From the NCBI GenBank assembly GCA_942159475.1, contig OW804102.1, positions 35,718,873 through 35,782,872 on the forward strand: a DNA stretch of 64,000 bases. The letters run 5' to 3'. Both the position numbers and the translations under genes were made by a program. Of the stretch, positions 1 to 13,000 are shown one piece after another. The stretch comes from Sthenelais limicola. Taxonomy: Eukaryota; Annelida; Polychaeta; Phyllodocida; Sigalionidae. Position 1 is the stretch's first letter. Each line of letters opens with the position of its first letter. The notes under the pieces were generated by a model. That model saw only the letters and a program-made list of their open reading frames with translations, ran no database searches and was not told the DNA's origin.

Positions 1-1
1 A

Positions 2-478
2 GAATTAAAGCAACTCATAGCTGGAGTGGCAGGGCAGTGTGCTGCGTTATCGCAACAGCTAAAGGACGTGATTGGTACAGTGGCTAAAATTGCTGGTGCA
101 AACATGGTGTCAATTGACAGTATTAATCTAAAACAAGTTGAACCTGAGAACCTGATATTGGACAGTGTAAAGAAGGGTGATTCTGAGAAGGAGGTTTCCT
201 TGGTAAATGCTGTGACTGATGTGATTGAAAACATTATTGAGGTACCCTGCGATGTAGAATACAAGGCAGTAAAAATGGGTTGTGGGCCACACACCCCAGT
301 GGAGATCAAGTTCAGAGATGTTACTGGTGTAAGAAATGTGTGGGCAAGGTGGGATAATCGCACCAGGAATTTGGATGAAGATGGAAGCATTCAATGTCTC
401 ACACAAAAAGGATTTCAATATTTGGAAAGAGTTCAACGATCATTTATAGTGTCCTTTCCTTGTTTTATCCTGTACTGA
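2..478 (+). CDS. 3' part of an unrecognised protein-coding gene or retrocopy
   Basis: An open frame runs from the window edge to TGA at 476-478; its start is off the left edge, and no upstream ATG is visible in frame. I recognise no family. The peptide has a Lys/Glu-rich middle and a C-terminal part with CGPHTPVEIKF and VWARWDNRTRNLDEDG, suggesting a compact beta-rich domain, but this is only an impression. It is followed by about 570 nt of non-coding sequence, an AATAAA at 1045-1050 and a 14-A run at 1064-1077, so the end resembles a cDNA 3' end. It may be a terminal exon or a processed retrocopy. Its coding status is moderately likely; its function is unknown. Confidence 0.45.
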   Translation, partial: ELKQLIAGVAGQCAALSQQLKDVIGTVAKIAGANMVSIDSINLKQVEPENLILDSVKKGDSEKEVSLVNAVTDVIENIIEVPCDVEYKAVKMGCGPHTPVEIKFRDVTGVRNVWARWDNRTRNLDEDGSIQCLTQKGFQYLERVQRSFIVSFPCFILY

Positions 479-1077
479 GATAAGAAATTCCAGCTAAATG
501 GATAAGGTTGGTTCTCTAGATACTGTTACAGCTTTTGTGCTTTTATGCATTTAGTTGGAGACAGTATAGTCCCAAGGAAGGCCAAGCAGGTTCAAATTGA
601 ATGTATTTGTTTCCTTAACACTGACATCATAAAGTTATTAAATTTGAGCCCGGAGGTGGGTGAACATTTTTAACAGAGTTCTGTTGCATCAGAAAAAAAG
701 AATCTAGGTAGAAATAAAGAATCTAGGTAAAAATAAAATCAAGCAATGATTTATAGTGTGAGAGTATTATATTGAAGTTGATTGAGCAGATCAATAACCA
801 TTGTATTTCTGTTAAAACAAGTCATTCCATGTTGAAAAGAAGAAGGTTTTGTATACGTGTCATGAGAAGATATATTGACGTTGAAATGAAAACTGTATTT
901 TGGAAGATAAGATGATATAATGTTTGTATAAGATAAGGACAGTTGGGATTTGTTGATAGAAAATGGAGGTCAATGATGAGGCGATGAGGATCCGTTGTAT
1001 TTTAGATGTTACGTGATCCTGGGTTCAGTTTTGTTGACAAATTGAATAAAGACCCGGCGTAGGGAAAAAAAAAAAAA
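479..1077 (+). other. Candidate 3' UTR with poly(A) signal and genomic A-run
   Basis: AT-rich non-coding sequence follows the stop at 478. AATAAA at 1045-1050 is followed 13 bases later by 14 consecutive A (1064-1077). This is normal cleavage-site spacing, but a genomic A-run exactly there hints that a polyadenylated transcript was reverse-transcribed. An internal A-rich tract could also arise by chance. Confidence 0.4.
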
Positions 1078-1691
1078 TAATGGACTATCCAACACGTACG
1101 TTAGAGCTCAACTGTTTGTTTGTTTGTTTGTTTGTGAGGTACCAGGTGGCGACACCTAGTATCTCACGACAAATACCGGGTATGTTCATTGTGGGTTCAT
1201 TGAGGTCAAATCATTCAAGTATGATTTCTTTTGGTACCTACTATTCATACAGATGTTATGGTATTATTTATGTATACTATTCTCCTTGTTTCCATAAAAA
1301 AAGGGGTCCTTTGAACCCGGGAAAATCTCCTTGATTTTAAAGAAAAGGGTCCTTTTTGCAAGAAAAATTCCTTGAAAAGGGTCCAGTCTCGAAACTGGAG
1401 AACTAGGTGTCAACTTTGCTTCCGAGTGCCCTCTTGGGGTGTGATGAAACATATTTTATTGTGTATTGATTCTCCAGTAAATAAATAGAGGCAATATTTG
1501 ATGTGCGAAACTAAAGATATGGGATATGCTTGCTATGGTAACTACGATCATCCTTCATTATGAAAATTCATTAAAATGCCCATATCTTGCTTAATAATTG
1601 CTCAAAATAAAAAATAAAAGTGTCTAGACCCATGTTTTCTGGGTCAGGGAACAGGTTGTACGTGAGACAAAGTATGCTGGTTTACTTATTA

Positions 1692-1880
1692 TGGGTCAGA
1701 TTTTTAGAAAATGTACAATTCGCCTTCACCAATCTTCTCAAATAACCTACATTTAAGACAAAGATGAACTTCAAAATTCATAACAGAACTGATACTTTAA
1801 ATCAATGCAATACCAAATATACTCAGATATACCTGATATTCTTCATTTTGCAGCCTAATTTAGTCATAAATCCATGTGCA
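1692..1880. repeat. MITE family 1, copy 1 (right end missing)
   Basis: Begins with the family's terminal repeat (GGGTCAGATTTTTAGAAAAT) followed by the usual subterminal block, including the 'accaatcttctcaaataacc' segment. The matching inverted end is not present. Other copies are at 4194, 4576, 18779, 19231, 28766, 29117, 43352, 45148, 48000 and 59926. Confidence 0.7.
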
Positions 1881-1965
1881 AACCATCATCGATATATGGC
1901 AATGCTATTGCACATTAACCTAGTAGCCTAACATTTGCCTAGTAAAGCTTGTAAGCTGCATTGCC

Positions 1966-2380
1966 ATTGGCTGAGCACTGTGGCTAGAGGCTAGCAGAAG
2001 GTTGATGTAATGTGTCATGTGGTTGGTCTATTTCCTATCTCCATAAAAACCTGACTGTTACCGAAGTGGCCTTGCTCACTAGCCATGTGTTTGTACACAT
2101 GAAAAGTCAATCAAAGCTGTGGGAAATGTGATCGGGAAATTGGTTATTACTCAGTTTTGGTATGAGCAAGACCCTGTTGTATTGGAGGTATTCCCATGGT
2201 TAGGCTTTTCCCTAGGCCTGGAGGCATTGTTTCTGGCGATCCCAGTGTGGGAAGTGCCATTTTCACACGATCGAGGGTGGTAAAGTTTAAAATGGTTGTT
2301 TCGATCAGAAAGGGGGCGTGGCTCTAATTTTATGTGCTATGCCTAGGCATATTCTATGCCACTAATTTACGCCTCATCAT
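1966..2380. repeat. Dispersed repeat, copy 1 (also at 22243-22655)
   Basis: Shares an ordered set of blocks with 22243-22655: CATTGGCTGAG, AAGGTTGATGTAATG, GTTACCGAAG, TATTGGAGGTA, CTAGGCCT, GGGCGTGGCTC and a terminal AGGCATAT. Between blocks the copies have diverged. No coding content is seen and the class is unknown; it could be a long SINE or a DNA-transposon remnant. Confidence 0.55.
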
Positions 2381-2619
2381 CCAGGAAAATAAATTATAAA
2401 TTATATAAGGCAGTGGCACATACTTAGGGTACCTAATTTTGTATTTGAAAATCGATTTAGATCTATAGTAAATTTTGATTAGTATTTTAATTATTAGCAT
2501 AATGATGACCTGTAGCTTGTATTTTGAGGTAATACTGATTTATGTTTCTGAGAACATTCTTGAAGGATAGAAAGTATATTTTCTTGTCACTTATTGAATA
2601 TATTATCGTCCAGAATGAA

Positions 2620-3215
2620 ATAAAACAAAAACGAAAAGACTAAAACTGCTACCACTCCTGTATCGCCGCAGACTCCATTTGTTACAGGCGGGCCATTGTC
2701 TGGCACAGAACCCAGGTAATATGGATTTAAGGGATATCAATACTAGAAATTTCGAATTAGGTAGGAAACTTTTAAAACATAGTACCCCCAAAACTAAACA
2801 GATTAGAAAATCCATTATAAATCGAATTCCCTATTCCTGGAATAAGTTACCAACGCTGGCCCACCTTCAGGTAGACGGCAAAATATTTAAAATGCAAGCC
2901 AAAACATCCTATATATGGAATGATGATTATTTTATATAAAGCCCCAAGTGGACACTTTTAAATCTCAAACTATGTATCTCTAAACTATTAACTTCATATT
3001 GCATAACAAATCTTAATTAACAACTGTAGCCATTTGTAGAGAATCGTCTTCGGTCTATGATAGAAGCGATATTGTCCTCTACAATAGAAGATTGTAAAAC
3101 CATAAGGGGCGGAAAACCTCCCATACGCTGGAGAGAATCTCCCCTTCACTAACAGCATCTTTAATGCTAAATAAAAGTTTTCTAATCTAATCTAATCTAA
3201 AAACAATAATAATCT
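2620..3215 (+). mobile_element. LINE 3'-end remnant
   Basis: An open frame to 2939 encodes a C-terminal tail of the kind seen in Jockey/CR1-type reverse transcriptase proteins (RNFELGRKLLKH..., then IINRIPYSWNKLP, the usual 'WNxLP' motif). It is followed by a short 3' UTR and ends in repeated CTAAT units at about 3181-3200, a simple-repeat tail typical of such elements. The rest of the element is absent, as expected for 5' truncation. Confidence 0.6.
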
Positions 3216-3837
3216 AATTTAATAATCAAAAACATAAAACCATTTTCAGTATATTTTCCATTTTACAAGACTATAAGTATCAAATAAAAAACTGAGAACA
3301 ATACTTTTACGTCACTTTAACCGGAAACGCAGATTTTATTTATTTCTGAGTTCAATACATGAAAACATATTTTTCTTATCATTGTTTGTTTTAAATCTTT
3401 TATTCTGACATAAGATTACTTATTTTCAGCTAGACAGATACAATCAATAATAGACCATGTACACCACTCTAACTCATTTTGAATAGTTATTTAGCCAAAA
3501 CGATAGTTATAATTTTAAAAAGTCATAAAATTAATCAAAATCAACAGATTTTTACTAGATTTTATTAACTTATTTTAAATCACTTTAACACCTTGTATAA
3601 GGGTAGGAATTTGCCATTCCTTCTTACGAATCTGGATAAAGCTTTCCCTCTCTATTCTTCCTGACCAGGGTTTCAATAATTACAAAATAACCATATCTAT
3701 CCAATATCTTTGAGAAAGCAGTTACAAAAATAATTATTGACGAAAAGGGACGAAAATGTAAATACTGTAATCACAAAGGTATTAAACCACTATTTTGATT
3801 ATAAAGTTATCCAAAGATTCCAAAGTAAGGACAAAAA

Positions 3838-4077
3838 CTAAGTTTTGATGACAACCACCTGGGCTGCCCTACCCTTGTCAGCGTGTATGATGGGTTCACA
3901 GATGAGGTGGCCTTCATCACCGAGTGTGATGTTGTGTATGGTGAGCTCTACCGTGTCCACACGGGGTGCATGGATGGAGTACTTGCTCCTGTCATACTCA
4001 TAGTCTGTTGGATATGTCTGGTAGATGGTATGTGTCACTCCACTCTCATCCACCCACTTCCAACGCACATACTCCTG
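3838..4077 (-). CDS. Ig/Ly6 gene, Ig6 second half with stop codon
   Basis: Encodes QEYVRWKWVDESGVTHTIYQ, ELTIHNITLGDEGHLICEPI and ends QVVVIKT then TAG at 3838-3840. The protein stops right after the last Ig strand, with no membrane anchor. Confidence 0.87.
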   Translation of the reverse strand, partial: QEYVRWKWVDESGVTHTIYQTYPTDYEYDRSKYSIHAPRVDTVELTIHNITLGDEGHLICEPIIHADKGRAAQVVVIKT

Positions 4078-7000
4078 CTATAAATTTGATTAGATTCCAA
4101 TTAGATTGTGGTTAGATAGATAAGTAGATGGATACATAGGTAGATGGATGGATAGATAGGTGGATGGATAGATAAGTAGATGAATATATAAAGGGGCCAG
4201 ATCTTCAGAAAATGTACAATTGGCAGCTGTACACATTTAGTAAATTCTGCAAAATTAGGCTGCAATTTGGTCAATACTAGGTAAATCCGAGTATATTTGG
4301 CATTGCATTGATTCTAGCAATCTATTTGGTTTGGTTGAACCGTAGGTTAAACTTTATTTTTGTCTGAAATGTGGGTTATTTGAGAGGATTGACAAAGGTG
4401 AACATTTTCTGAAAACTTGATCATGACCCATAGGTGGATGGAAAGATGGGTGGATAGAGGGATGGATAGATAGAGAGAGAGATAGATGCTTAGTTGGATG
4501 GATAGATGGGAGCATGGTTGGTTGGATGGATAGATGGATAGGTGCATGGTTTAATGGATAGATGGATGGATATATGGGTGGGATTTTCAGAAAATGTACA
4601 ATTGGCAGCTGTGCGCATCTAGTACATTCTGCTAAAATAGGCTGCAATTTGGTTAATACTAGGTAAATCTGTGTATATTCGGCATTGCATTGATTCTAGC
4701 AACCTGTTTGGTTAGGTTGAACTGTATTTTGAACTTTAATTTATTTCCATAAATTTGGTAATGGCACAATCATTGAACGGCCTAAAAGTGATTTTTTCCA
4801 TCTGACTGGTTTTAGTCTGCTTAGCCCCCCTCCACCCCCTCAGATTATATGGTAGCTCCTGATCGATTATATTATCATAGGAGTAGCTACAAAATTTTAA
4901 TATTGATAGCGCTTTGGTTATGGTTAATCAATAATACAAAATTATCAAGAATGATCCTGAATATTTGCTAAGGTTGTTCGGGGTTTGTCATGATTTTCTG
5001 ACATGTTTTGGTCACTTTGAAACATCTATCCAGCCATTTGCTATAAATAGTACCACACAATATCACTTTAGGCTACACCAAAATGATGTAATCTGGTTAG
5101 CATAGAGGAAGAGCTCTCCTATAGTCACAGCACTCTACTTGTATAATTCTGGGCAACACATCCTACCAACCTTCTTTGATTTAAATAATGTAAATATTGA
5201 ATAAATACATGGCTTCTTAATCATTTTAAGTGTGTAATAAACGTGAATGGCTCTCAGTTCAGTTTCAGACTGATCTCAATTGCTCAGTTTGTAACGTCTG
5301 TCAGGCCATATGCTATCAATACTTACTGTTTTACCAAGATTCACAGTACAGCGTATTGTGGCAGAAGATCCAATGTTTACTATGGTCTGATGGGGAGTGA
5401 TGGTAACCCCGAAATCTGGATCAGGAACTGGCTCTGTTCAACATAAACATATTATATAATGTATGTATTTTATCCATTATAAATATTTCCATTAAAAAAT
5501 GCATGGTTATGCTTTAAAGGGTCAGTAAATGGGTTCATGGTTACTTTTAGGTCAACAAACGTTATATAGAGCCATAAGTACAACACCTAAATCCCAATCT
5601 GTTACCTCCACTTATGTCTATTCACAGGCACATATTGAGCAAGCTTGATTGAGAAGGTGTGTTTAGCACAAGAGGGCACTGAGTTTGTTGTGTGATTTCA
5701 CAAGGTATCACCTGAAATGTAGACACCAACTCTACTGACTTGTGTGTTATGTACATTGCATGTTCATTTCAAGATTTCGCTACCTTGTGACGTAGGCTAA
5801 CTGTAGCGTCCTGACTGGAATGTTAAACTGTGGAACTACTTTTTCCCTCATGTAAATGGGTAAAACACACAAAACATTAGCTTACATTAAACTCCACTGG
5901 GGCCGCTACATTAGAATAATAGCAAAGAAGTTGATTTTCTCATAATATTTTTGGGTTTGTTTCACCCCCAAACTGTCAGGATATAAATATGTCATAGTAA
6001 ATCCAATATATCCAACACTTTTCTTTTTCAAATATCATTTTCCTTTTCTAAGATATTCCAACACATAATCAACATGACGTATGGATATCTTAATATCCGA
6101 AGAGATACTTTCTCGATTTGGGATATTCTTTCTCTCACAGAGATATCCACATAGCCATCTTTCTTACACCAGAGTCACTTGCTCATTTTCATATACCACT
6201 ATGTGGTGTTTGAGTAGTGGCCAGTAGACTAGCACTGAGTCCCTTAGGCTGTACACATAGACCAGAAATCCAACCAAGGTGAAGTTGGTTATTATGATAC
6301 ATTTCATTTCTTTTAAAGAATAATTTGTATAACATTTGTTTTGTAGGTAATGCCCAAGAAGTGGTTGTGTGTGGATAAATTGCATTTATTCATATATTGA
6401 TATTTTTAGACTATGAAAATAATCAAGGTTGGCAACTCTATTCATGACGATTAGAAAAGAAGTGAAAAGGAAGAAGTCCTAACTGTCATATTTGAAAAAA
6501 AGCTGCTGCAATGTGTCATAACAGCAGATGACACAGGTCATAGGTAAAAGGGCAGTGGTAATAGTAAAGAGACTCCTTGTAATGGGAGAAAACATCTCAG
6601 TAATGAAAAAATAGTCAATGGCATGAAACTATTTGTTCCAGAAATATCTGGTCGGTAATAGGAAAAGGTGTCTTAGTAATATATTTTGACTATGCATAAT
6701 ATGTATAAAAAAGCTGAAAAGTCTGTAATATTTCATTTATCGTACAGATGATGACTCTGGGGCACAACAGGGTTTACTGACTCTTTGCAGCTGCATTCTC
6801 AGTGAATATCAATACTAATCATTTTCTACACATTTTGTTCTGACCTGAAAGTCAATGATTGGCCCATTTTCCAGCAAAACATAAAGCTATATTGATGGGA
6901 CAAGATGCTTGCACAAGCACAGTGAAAGTCTACCAATGGTGAATTTGGTCTAGACTAAAGAAAATAGCCCCTTGCTCCATTCATCCCTCAGCTATTGTGT

Positions 7001-10000
7001 TTGATATATTATTACACCCCTGTGATGTTGTTTCCTATACCTTCAGCATTGTATGTCACACTTGGTCAAAGTGGTGCATAACATGTGAGTTATGTCACCC
7101 TTGGCGCATACAACAAGTAGGTCCACCAAAAACTTAAATTACTTCTTTTATTTTTAATTAATTATATTTTTATTTATTAATGGGATGTAATAGATATAGA
7201 ACAAAGCTCGGGTGAAGTCTGTACACTTGTTAGTGACCTAACAAGTGTACAGACTTCCCCCTTGCTAGGTTCCATCTATATATATCCTCCCATATACCCA
7301 ACACCAACTTCTGAATTCCACTCGCCCTTGATCTACTTCTTTATTACATCTACCTATCCCTGATGACAACATTTGACTGGGCTACCCATAATGACAACAT
7401 CTGTCTGTATGAACATGCACCTACCCCTGATGACAATATCTGAGAGCTTGTAGGCTGATGGTCTGGCCATTGCTTCACACCTGTAAACACCCTTATCTGA
7501 CTTGTTGACCTGCTTCACTACTAGGGTTATGTTAGATACCCCTGACACTGAGTACTTCTCCTTATCATATGGGTAGTCCTTTTGGTAGGTTTGGTAGATG
7601 ATGTTTCTACCATGTCTCCATCTGATCCCATCTGCCTGCAAAAAATAATAATTCATGTCACATTTGAAAAAAATATTGTGTTTTGGTCGTCTTCTAGTGC
7701 CAAAATGAAAAAGATGAAATGGCTGCCATGCCAGGATTCACACTCTCATCATCCTTATGCTCCAGGGTCCATGGCCAAGACTTTAGATGTCATAGTCACC
7801 ACAAATCAGGAAAACTAAGGAGATAGGATCATGTGGTACATCTGGCTTTAATGTCAGAAAGTAGAATTATATAATATTCTTCATCGATCATACCTCAGGA
7901 ACACAAAAACAGGGAAATTATTATACACCTACAGAAGAAATGACTTGAAAGGGTAGCCTGGAAGACCTGTCATTTATTACAGAAGTTGATTAGTCCTATT
8001 CTGCTTCAATGTTGACCAATGTTTGTAAAGGAATAAAATTTGTACATACGACCAGGGTCAGCGAACGGACTACATTTCATGCAGTCAGGACCATGAGAGA
8101 AAAGTTCTCAGAATCAATTCTCCTTTTGCAGGCCTAAAGAAGACAGTTTGGGCCTATTGATTCTCAATTTGGCAAGAGTTTTAATAAAATACCACTGAGT
8201 TATGGCTTTCCAAAGTTACTTCTCAAAATCAATGTCTCTACGACGCTCACCACACCTTGGAGACTAATTACCCCTGTCTAACCCACATGGCTGCAATTAA
8301 TCAATGTTTTTTATATATTTTCCAAGAGTAGACACATGTACCTTCATGATCTCCAAAAATAAAGAATGTAGGATGCCCTTGTCTGCTGCTAGAAGCAAGT
8401 GAACTTTGCATTTAATTTTCATTTTTCTCTGATCCAAATTAGACCCTCGTTTCTTTTTGATAACAAGATCAGAATATTGCTGATGATCAAGTTTTTGCAT
8501 CTAAACTGTGGGTACAGCCATGAACTATCAATCCCCCCAAAATTGTGTTGATAAGATAATTGACAAAGGCGTCATCAAAGAAATAAAAATTGTGCGTTGT
8601 AGAGACACAGCATGCGTTGTAGAGACATTCTGCGTTGTAGAGACACTGCGTTGTAGAGACATTTTCAAGGAAAGATGGAAAGCCTATGAAAACAGGTATG
8701 GTTGACTTGCAAATGGTTGGAATTGGTCCAAAATAGTTTTGATCACTCCTCTCTAGGGAAGCAATATTTCCATGACAAAAAATCTCAGGAAAGATATTTT
8801 ATTTGTTTGATAGGGCCTGCCATGTTAGGTGATTTTAATTAACCATAAGGATATTGCATCATTAAGTCAGAAATTGTCATTAAAATGAATTCATGTCCAA
8901 CATATACATTGCCCCACATCTAGGGAACCATTTCTCATATTTTAGAGTAAGACAATCAATTTTAACACTATAAATTAATCAATAAGCAAAAATGCGTTGT
9001 AGAGACACTTGCCATCGTAGAGACATTGTTTGGGAATCAGTTTTGAAAATGTGTCTTAAATGGTTGAAAATGATTGGAAATGGTCAGAAATGATTGTGCT
9101 CACTCTCAGACATGTATGAAGTGTTACTATGACAAAAAATGTCATGAACCTTATTTATTCATTGTGACAGGGCCAGCAATAATAGATCAATTGATATTTT
9201 GATATGCAAATGTCTTCCTTGGGACACAAATAAGCATTGAAATGAATTAATTCCTGACCTGCATACTACCCCACATGCAACAAACCATTTTATAAAATTT
9301 TGGGACTGAAAATCAATTTTAACTCTATGAATTAATCAATAAGCAAAAATGCGTTGTAGAGACACTTGCCATCGTAGAGACATTGTCTGGGAATCAGTTT
9401 TGAAAATGTCTCTGAAATGGTTGAAAATGATTGGAAATGGTCAGAAATGATTGTGCTCACTCTCAGACATGTACGAAGTGTTAGTATGACAGAAAGAGTC
9501 ATGAACCATATTTATTTATTGTGACAGGGTCAGCAATAATATGTCAATTGATATTTTGATATGCAAATTAAATTATTGGGAGACAAATAAGCATTGAAAT
9601 GACTTAATTCCTGACCTGCACACTACCCCACATGCAATAAACCGATTTATGGAATTTTGGGATTGAAAATCAATTTAAACTCTATGAATTAATCAGTAAC
9701 CAAAAATGCGTTGTAGAGACACTTCCCATCGTAGAGACATTGTCTGGGAATGGGTTTTTAATATGTCTCTGAAATGGTTGAGAATGATTGGAAATGGATA
9801 GAAATGGTTGTGCTCACTCTCACACGTATAAAAAGTCATTCCATGACTAAAGGAGTCATGAAGCATATTTATTTGTTATGACAGGGTCAGCTATAAAAGA
9901 TCAATTAATATCTAAATATGCAAATTAAATTTTTGGGAGACAAATTAACATTGAAATGAGCTAATTCCTGATCTGCACACTACCCTACATGCTGTCAACC

Positions 10001-13000
10001 ATTTCCCAAGATTTTGCGAGTGAAAATCAATTTTAACTCTTGGAATCAATCAATAACTTAAAATGCGTTGTAGAGACATAGAGAATGAATTATTGACATG
10101 TCTCTGGAATGGTTGAAAATGATTGGAAATGGTCAGAAACAGTTGTGCTCACTCTCAGACATGTAAAAAGCGATTCAATTACAAAAAGAGTAAGGAAGTA
10201 TATTTATTTGTTATGGCAGGGTCAGCCATAATGGATCAATTAATATTTTAATATTCAAGTTTCATTTTTGGGAGACAAATTACCATTGAAATGAGCTAAT
10301 TCTGGATCTGCACACTACCCAACATACAGTCAACCATTTCACAACATTTTGGAAATGAAAATCAATTTTAACTCTTGGAATCAATCAATAATTCAAAATG
10401 CGTTGTAGAGACACTTGCCATCGTAGAGACATTGCCTAAAAACAGTGTTTTACATGTCTCTGAAATGGTTGAATATGATTCGAAATGGTCAGAAATGGTT
10501 GTGGTCACTCTCAGACTTGGAAAAAGCGATTCCATTATGAAAAGATTCATAATGAATATTTATTTGTTATGACAGGGTCACCTATAAAAGGTCAATTAAT
10601 ATTTCGATATTCAAATTTTCTTTGTGGGAGACAAATTACTGTTAAAATGAGCTATTTCCTGATCTGCACACTACCCCACAGGCAGTCAACCATTTCATAA
10701 AATTTCGGGATTGAAAATCAATATTAACTCTTGGAATCAATCAATAATTCAAAATGCGTTGTAGAGACACATGCCATCGTAGAGACATTGTCTGGCAAAC
10801 AGTTTTTTACAAGTCTCTGAAATGGTTGAATATGATTGGAAATGGTCAGAACTGATTGTGCTCACTCTCAGACATGTCAGGAGGGATTCCATGACCTAAT
10901 ATATCATAAACCATATTTATTTGTTATGACAGGGTCAGAGAAAAAAAGGTCAATTAATATGTCTATATGCAAATTCTATTATTAGGAGACAAATTAGCTA
11001 TGAAATTAGCTAATTCTCGACCTTCACAGTGCCTCACATACAGTCAACCATTTCAGCAAATATTGGGAGTGTCAATCAATTTTAACTCTTAGAATCAATC
11101 AATAACTTAAAATGCGTTGTAGAGACACATGCCATCGTAGAGACATTGGCATGGAAAGATTTTTTATAATGTTTCTGAAATGGTGGGAAATGATTGGAAA
11201 TGGTCAGGAATGGTTTTGCTCAACCTCAGACATGTCAGATGTGAATATATGACAAAACAATCATAAACAATATTTACTCTAGGAGCCAATCAATAACTCA
11301 AAATGCGTTGTAGAGACATCCCATCGTAGAGACATTGCTTGGGAAACAGTTTTTACAATGTCTGCGAAATAGTCAGATATAATTGGAAATGGTCAGGAAT
11401 TGTTTTGCTCAACCTCAGACATGGCAGAAGTGACTACATGACAAAAACAATTATAAAACATATTTACTCACAGAGCCAATTAATAATTCAAAATGCGTTG
11501 TAGAGACATTGGCTGGAAATCAGTTTTTACAATGTCTCTTAAATGGTAGGAAATGATTGGAAAGGGTCAGGAATGATTGTGCTTACCCTCACACATGTCA
11601 GAAGTGAGAACATGACAAAAACAATCATAAACCTTCTTTATTCTTTATGACAGGGTCCGCAATAATAGGTCAATTAATATGTCACTATACAAATTAAATT
11701 ATTAAGAGACAAATTAGCATTGGAATTAGCTAATCCCCAACCTGCACATTGCCCAACATACAGTCAGCCATTTACGTATATATTGGGAATGACAATAAAT
11801 TTTAACTCTTGGAATAAATCAATACCTCAAAATGCGTTGTAGAGACAATTCTCATCATAAAGATATTGATTGAAAAACTGTTCTTGACGGTTGGAAATGG
11901 TTGGAAATGAGTGAACAATTATTGGAAATGAGTTTTGTCACCCTCTGATATATAGTCAGTCACTCTATCACTCGAAATATAACAAACCATGTTTACTTGG
12001 TGTAACACCACCATGTGTAACACCACCATGTGTAACATCCATATGTAACCTCCCTGTGTAACACCGCTATGTGTAACACTGCCATGTGCAACATCACCAT
12101 GTGTAACACTGCCATGTGTAACATCTACATTTGCGACATCTACATGTGTAACATCTACATGTGTAACATCTACATGTGTAACACCACCAAGAGTAACACT
12201 GCCATGTGTAACACTGCCATGTGTAACACTACAATGTGTAACACTGCCATGTGTAACACCACCATGTGTATCACTACCATAAGTAACACCACCATGTGTA
12301 ACACTGCCATATGTTACACCACCATATGTAACACTGCCATGTGTTACACCACCATGTGTAACACTGCCATGTGTAACCCCACCATGTGTAACATTGCCAT
12401 GTGTAGCACGACCATGAGTAACACCACCATGTGTAACACTGCCATGTGTTACACCACCATGTGTCACACTGCCATCTGTGACACCACCATATGTAACACT
12501 GTAATGTGTAACACTGCCATGTGTTACACCAACATATGTAACGCCATCATGCAAAACACTACAATTGTATCCCCCGCCCGGTTTTTTTAAAGAGTTTATT
12601 TAAACTGGGTACTACACCTCCAATGTGAGTAGGATCTTCTGGTGGAACCCAGCTTGTGGGAGCATGTATTTATATTATTGGTCGAACAAAACAGTTGGAC
12701 CAGACACTAATTATTTTGTAGTTGCTTGTAAAGATTTAAACATAATATACCTTGACGCTGTTAACATTAACTTTTTGGACCGGACACTAAGTATTTGTAG
12801 TTGATTAAAAAGGCTGGTTTAAGGTCTGGATTAACCACTCTTTCTGAAGAGATTTAAACGTTTCAATATTGCCTATATTTCTCATTCTTGGTGTAAGTTG
12901 GATGTGTTACACATCCATATTACAGTGTTCAATATGGATTGATCTAAGTGCTTTATTTTGTATTTTTTGTAGTTTATAAAAGTGAAACATATTAATTGTT

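Noticed and set aside
2603..2939. Small host gene encoding an 86-residue protein
   Set aside because: Its end is a typical LINE C-terminus followed by a CTAAT-repeat tail.
5328..5336. Donor CTTG|GTAAAA for the Ig6a exon
   Set aside because: It shifts the last exon into a frame with an early stop; ACA|GTAAGT gives an open phase-0 join.
8593..11850. CRISPR-like array (short repeat with spacers)
   Set aside because: Animal DNA; the 'spacers' are themselves homologous, so this is a 357-bp satellite with an embedded 14-mer.
11919..12590. Long open frames on both strands as repeat proteins
   Set aside because: They are by-products of a stop-free 15-bp minisatellite; no start context, splice site or non-repeat domain.
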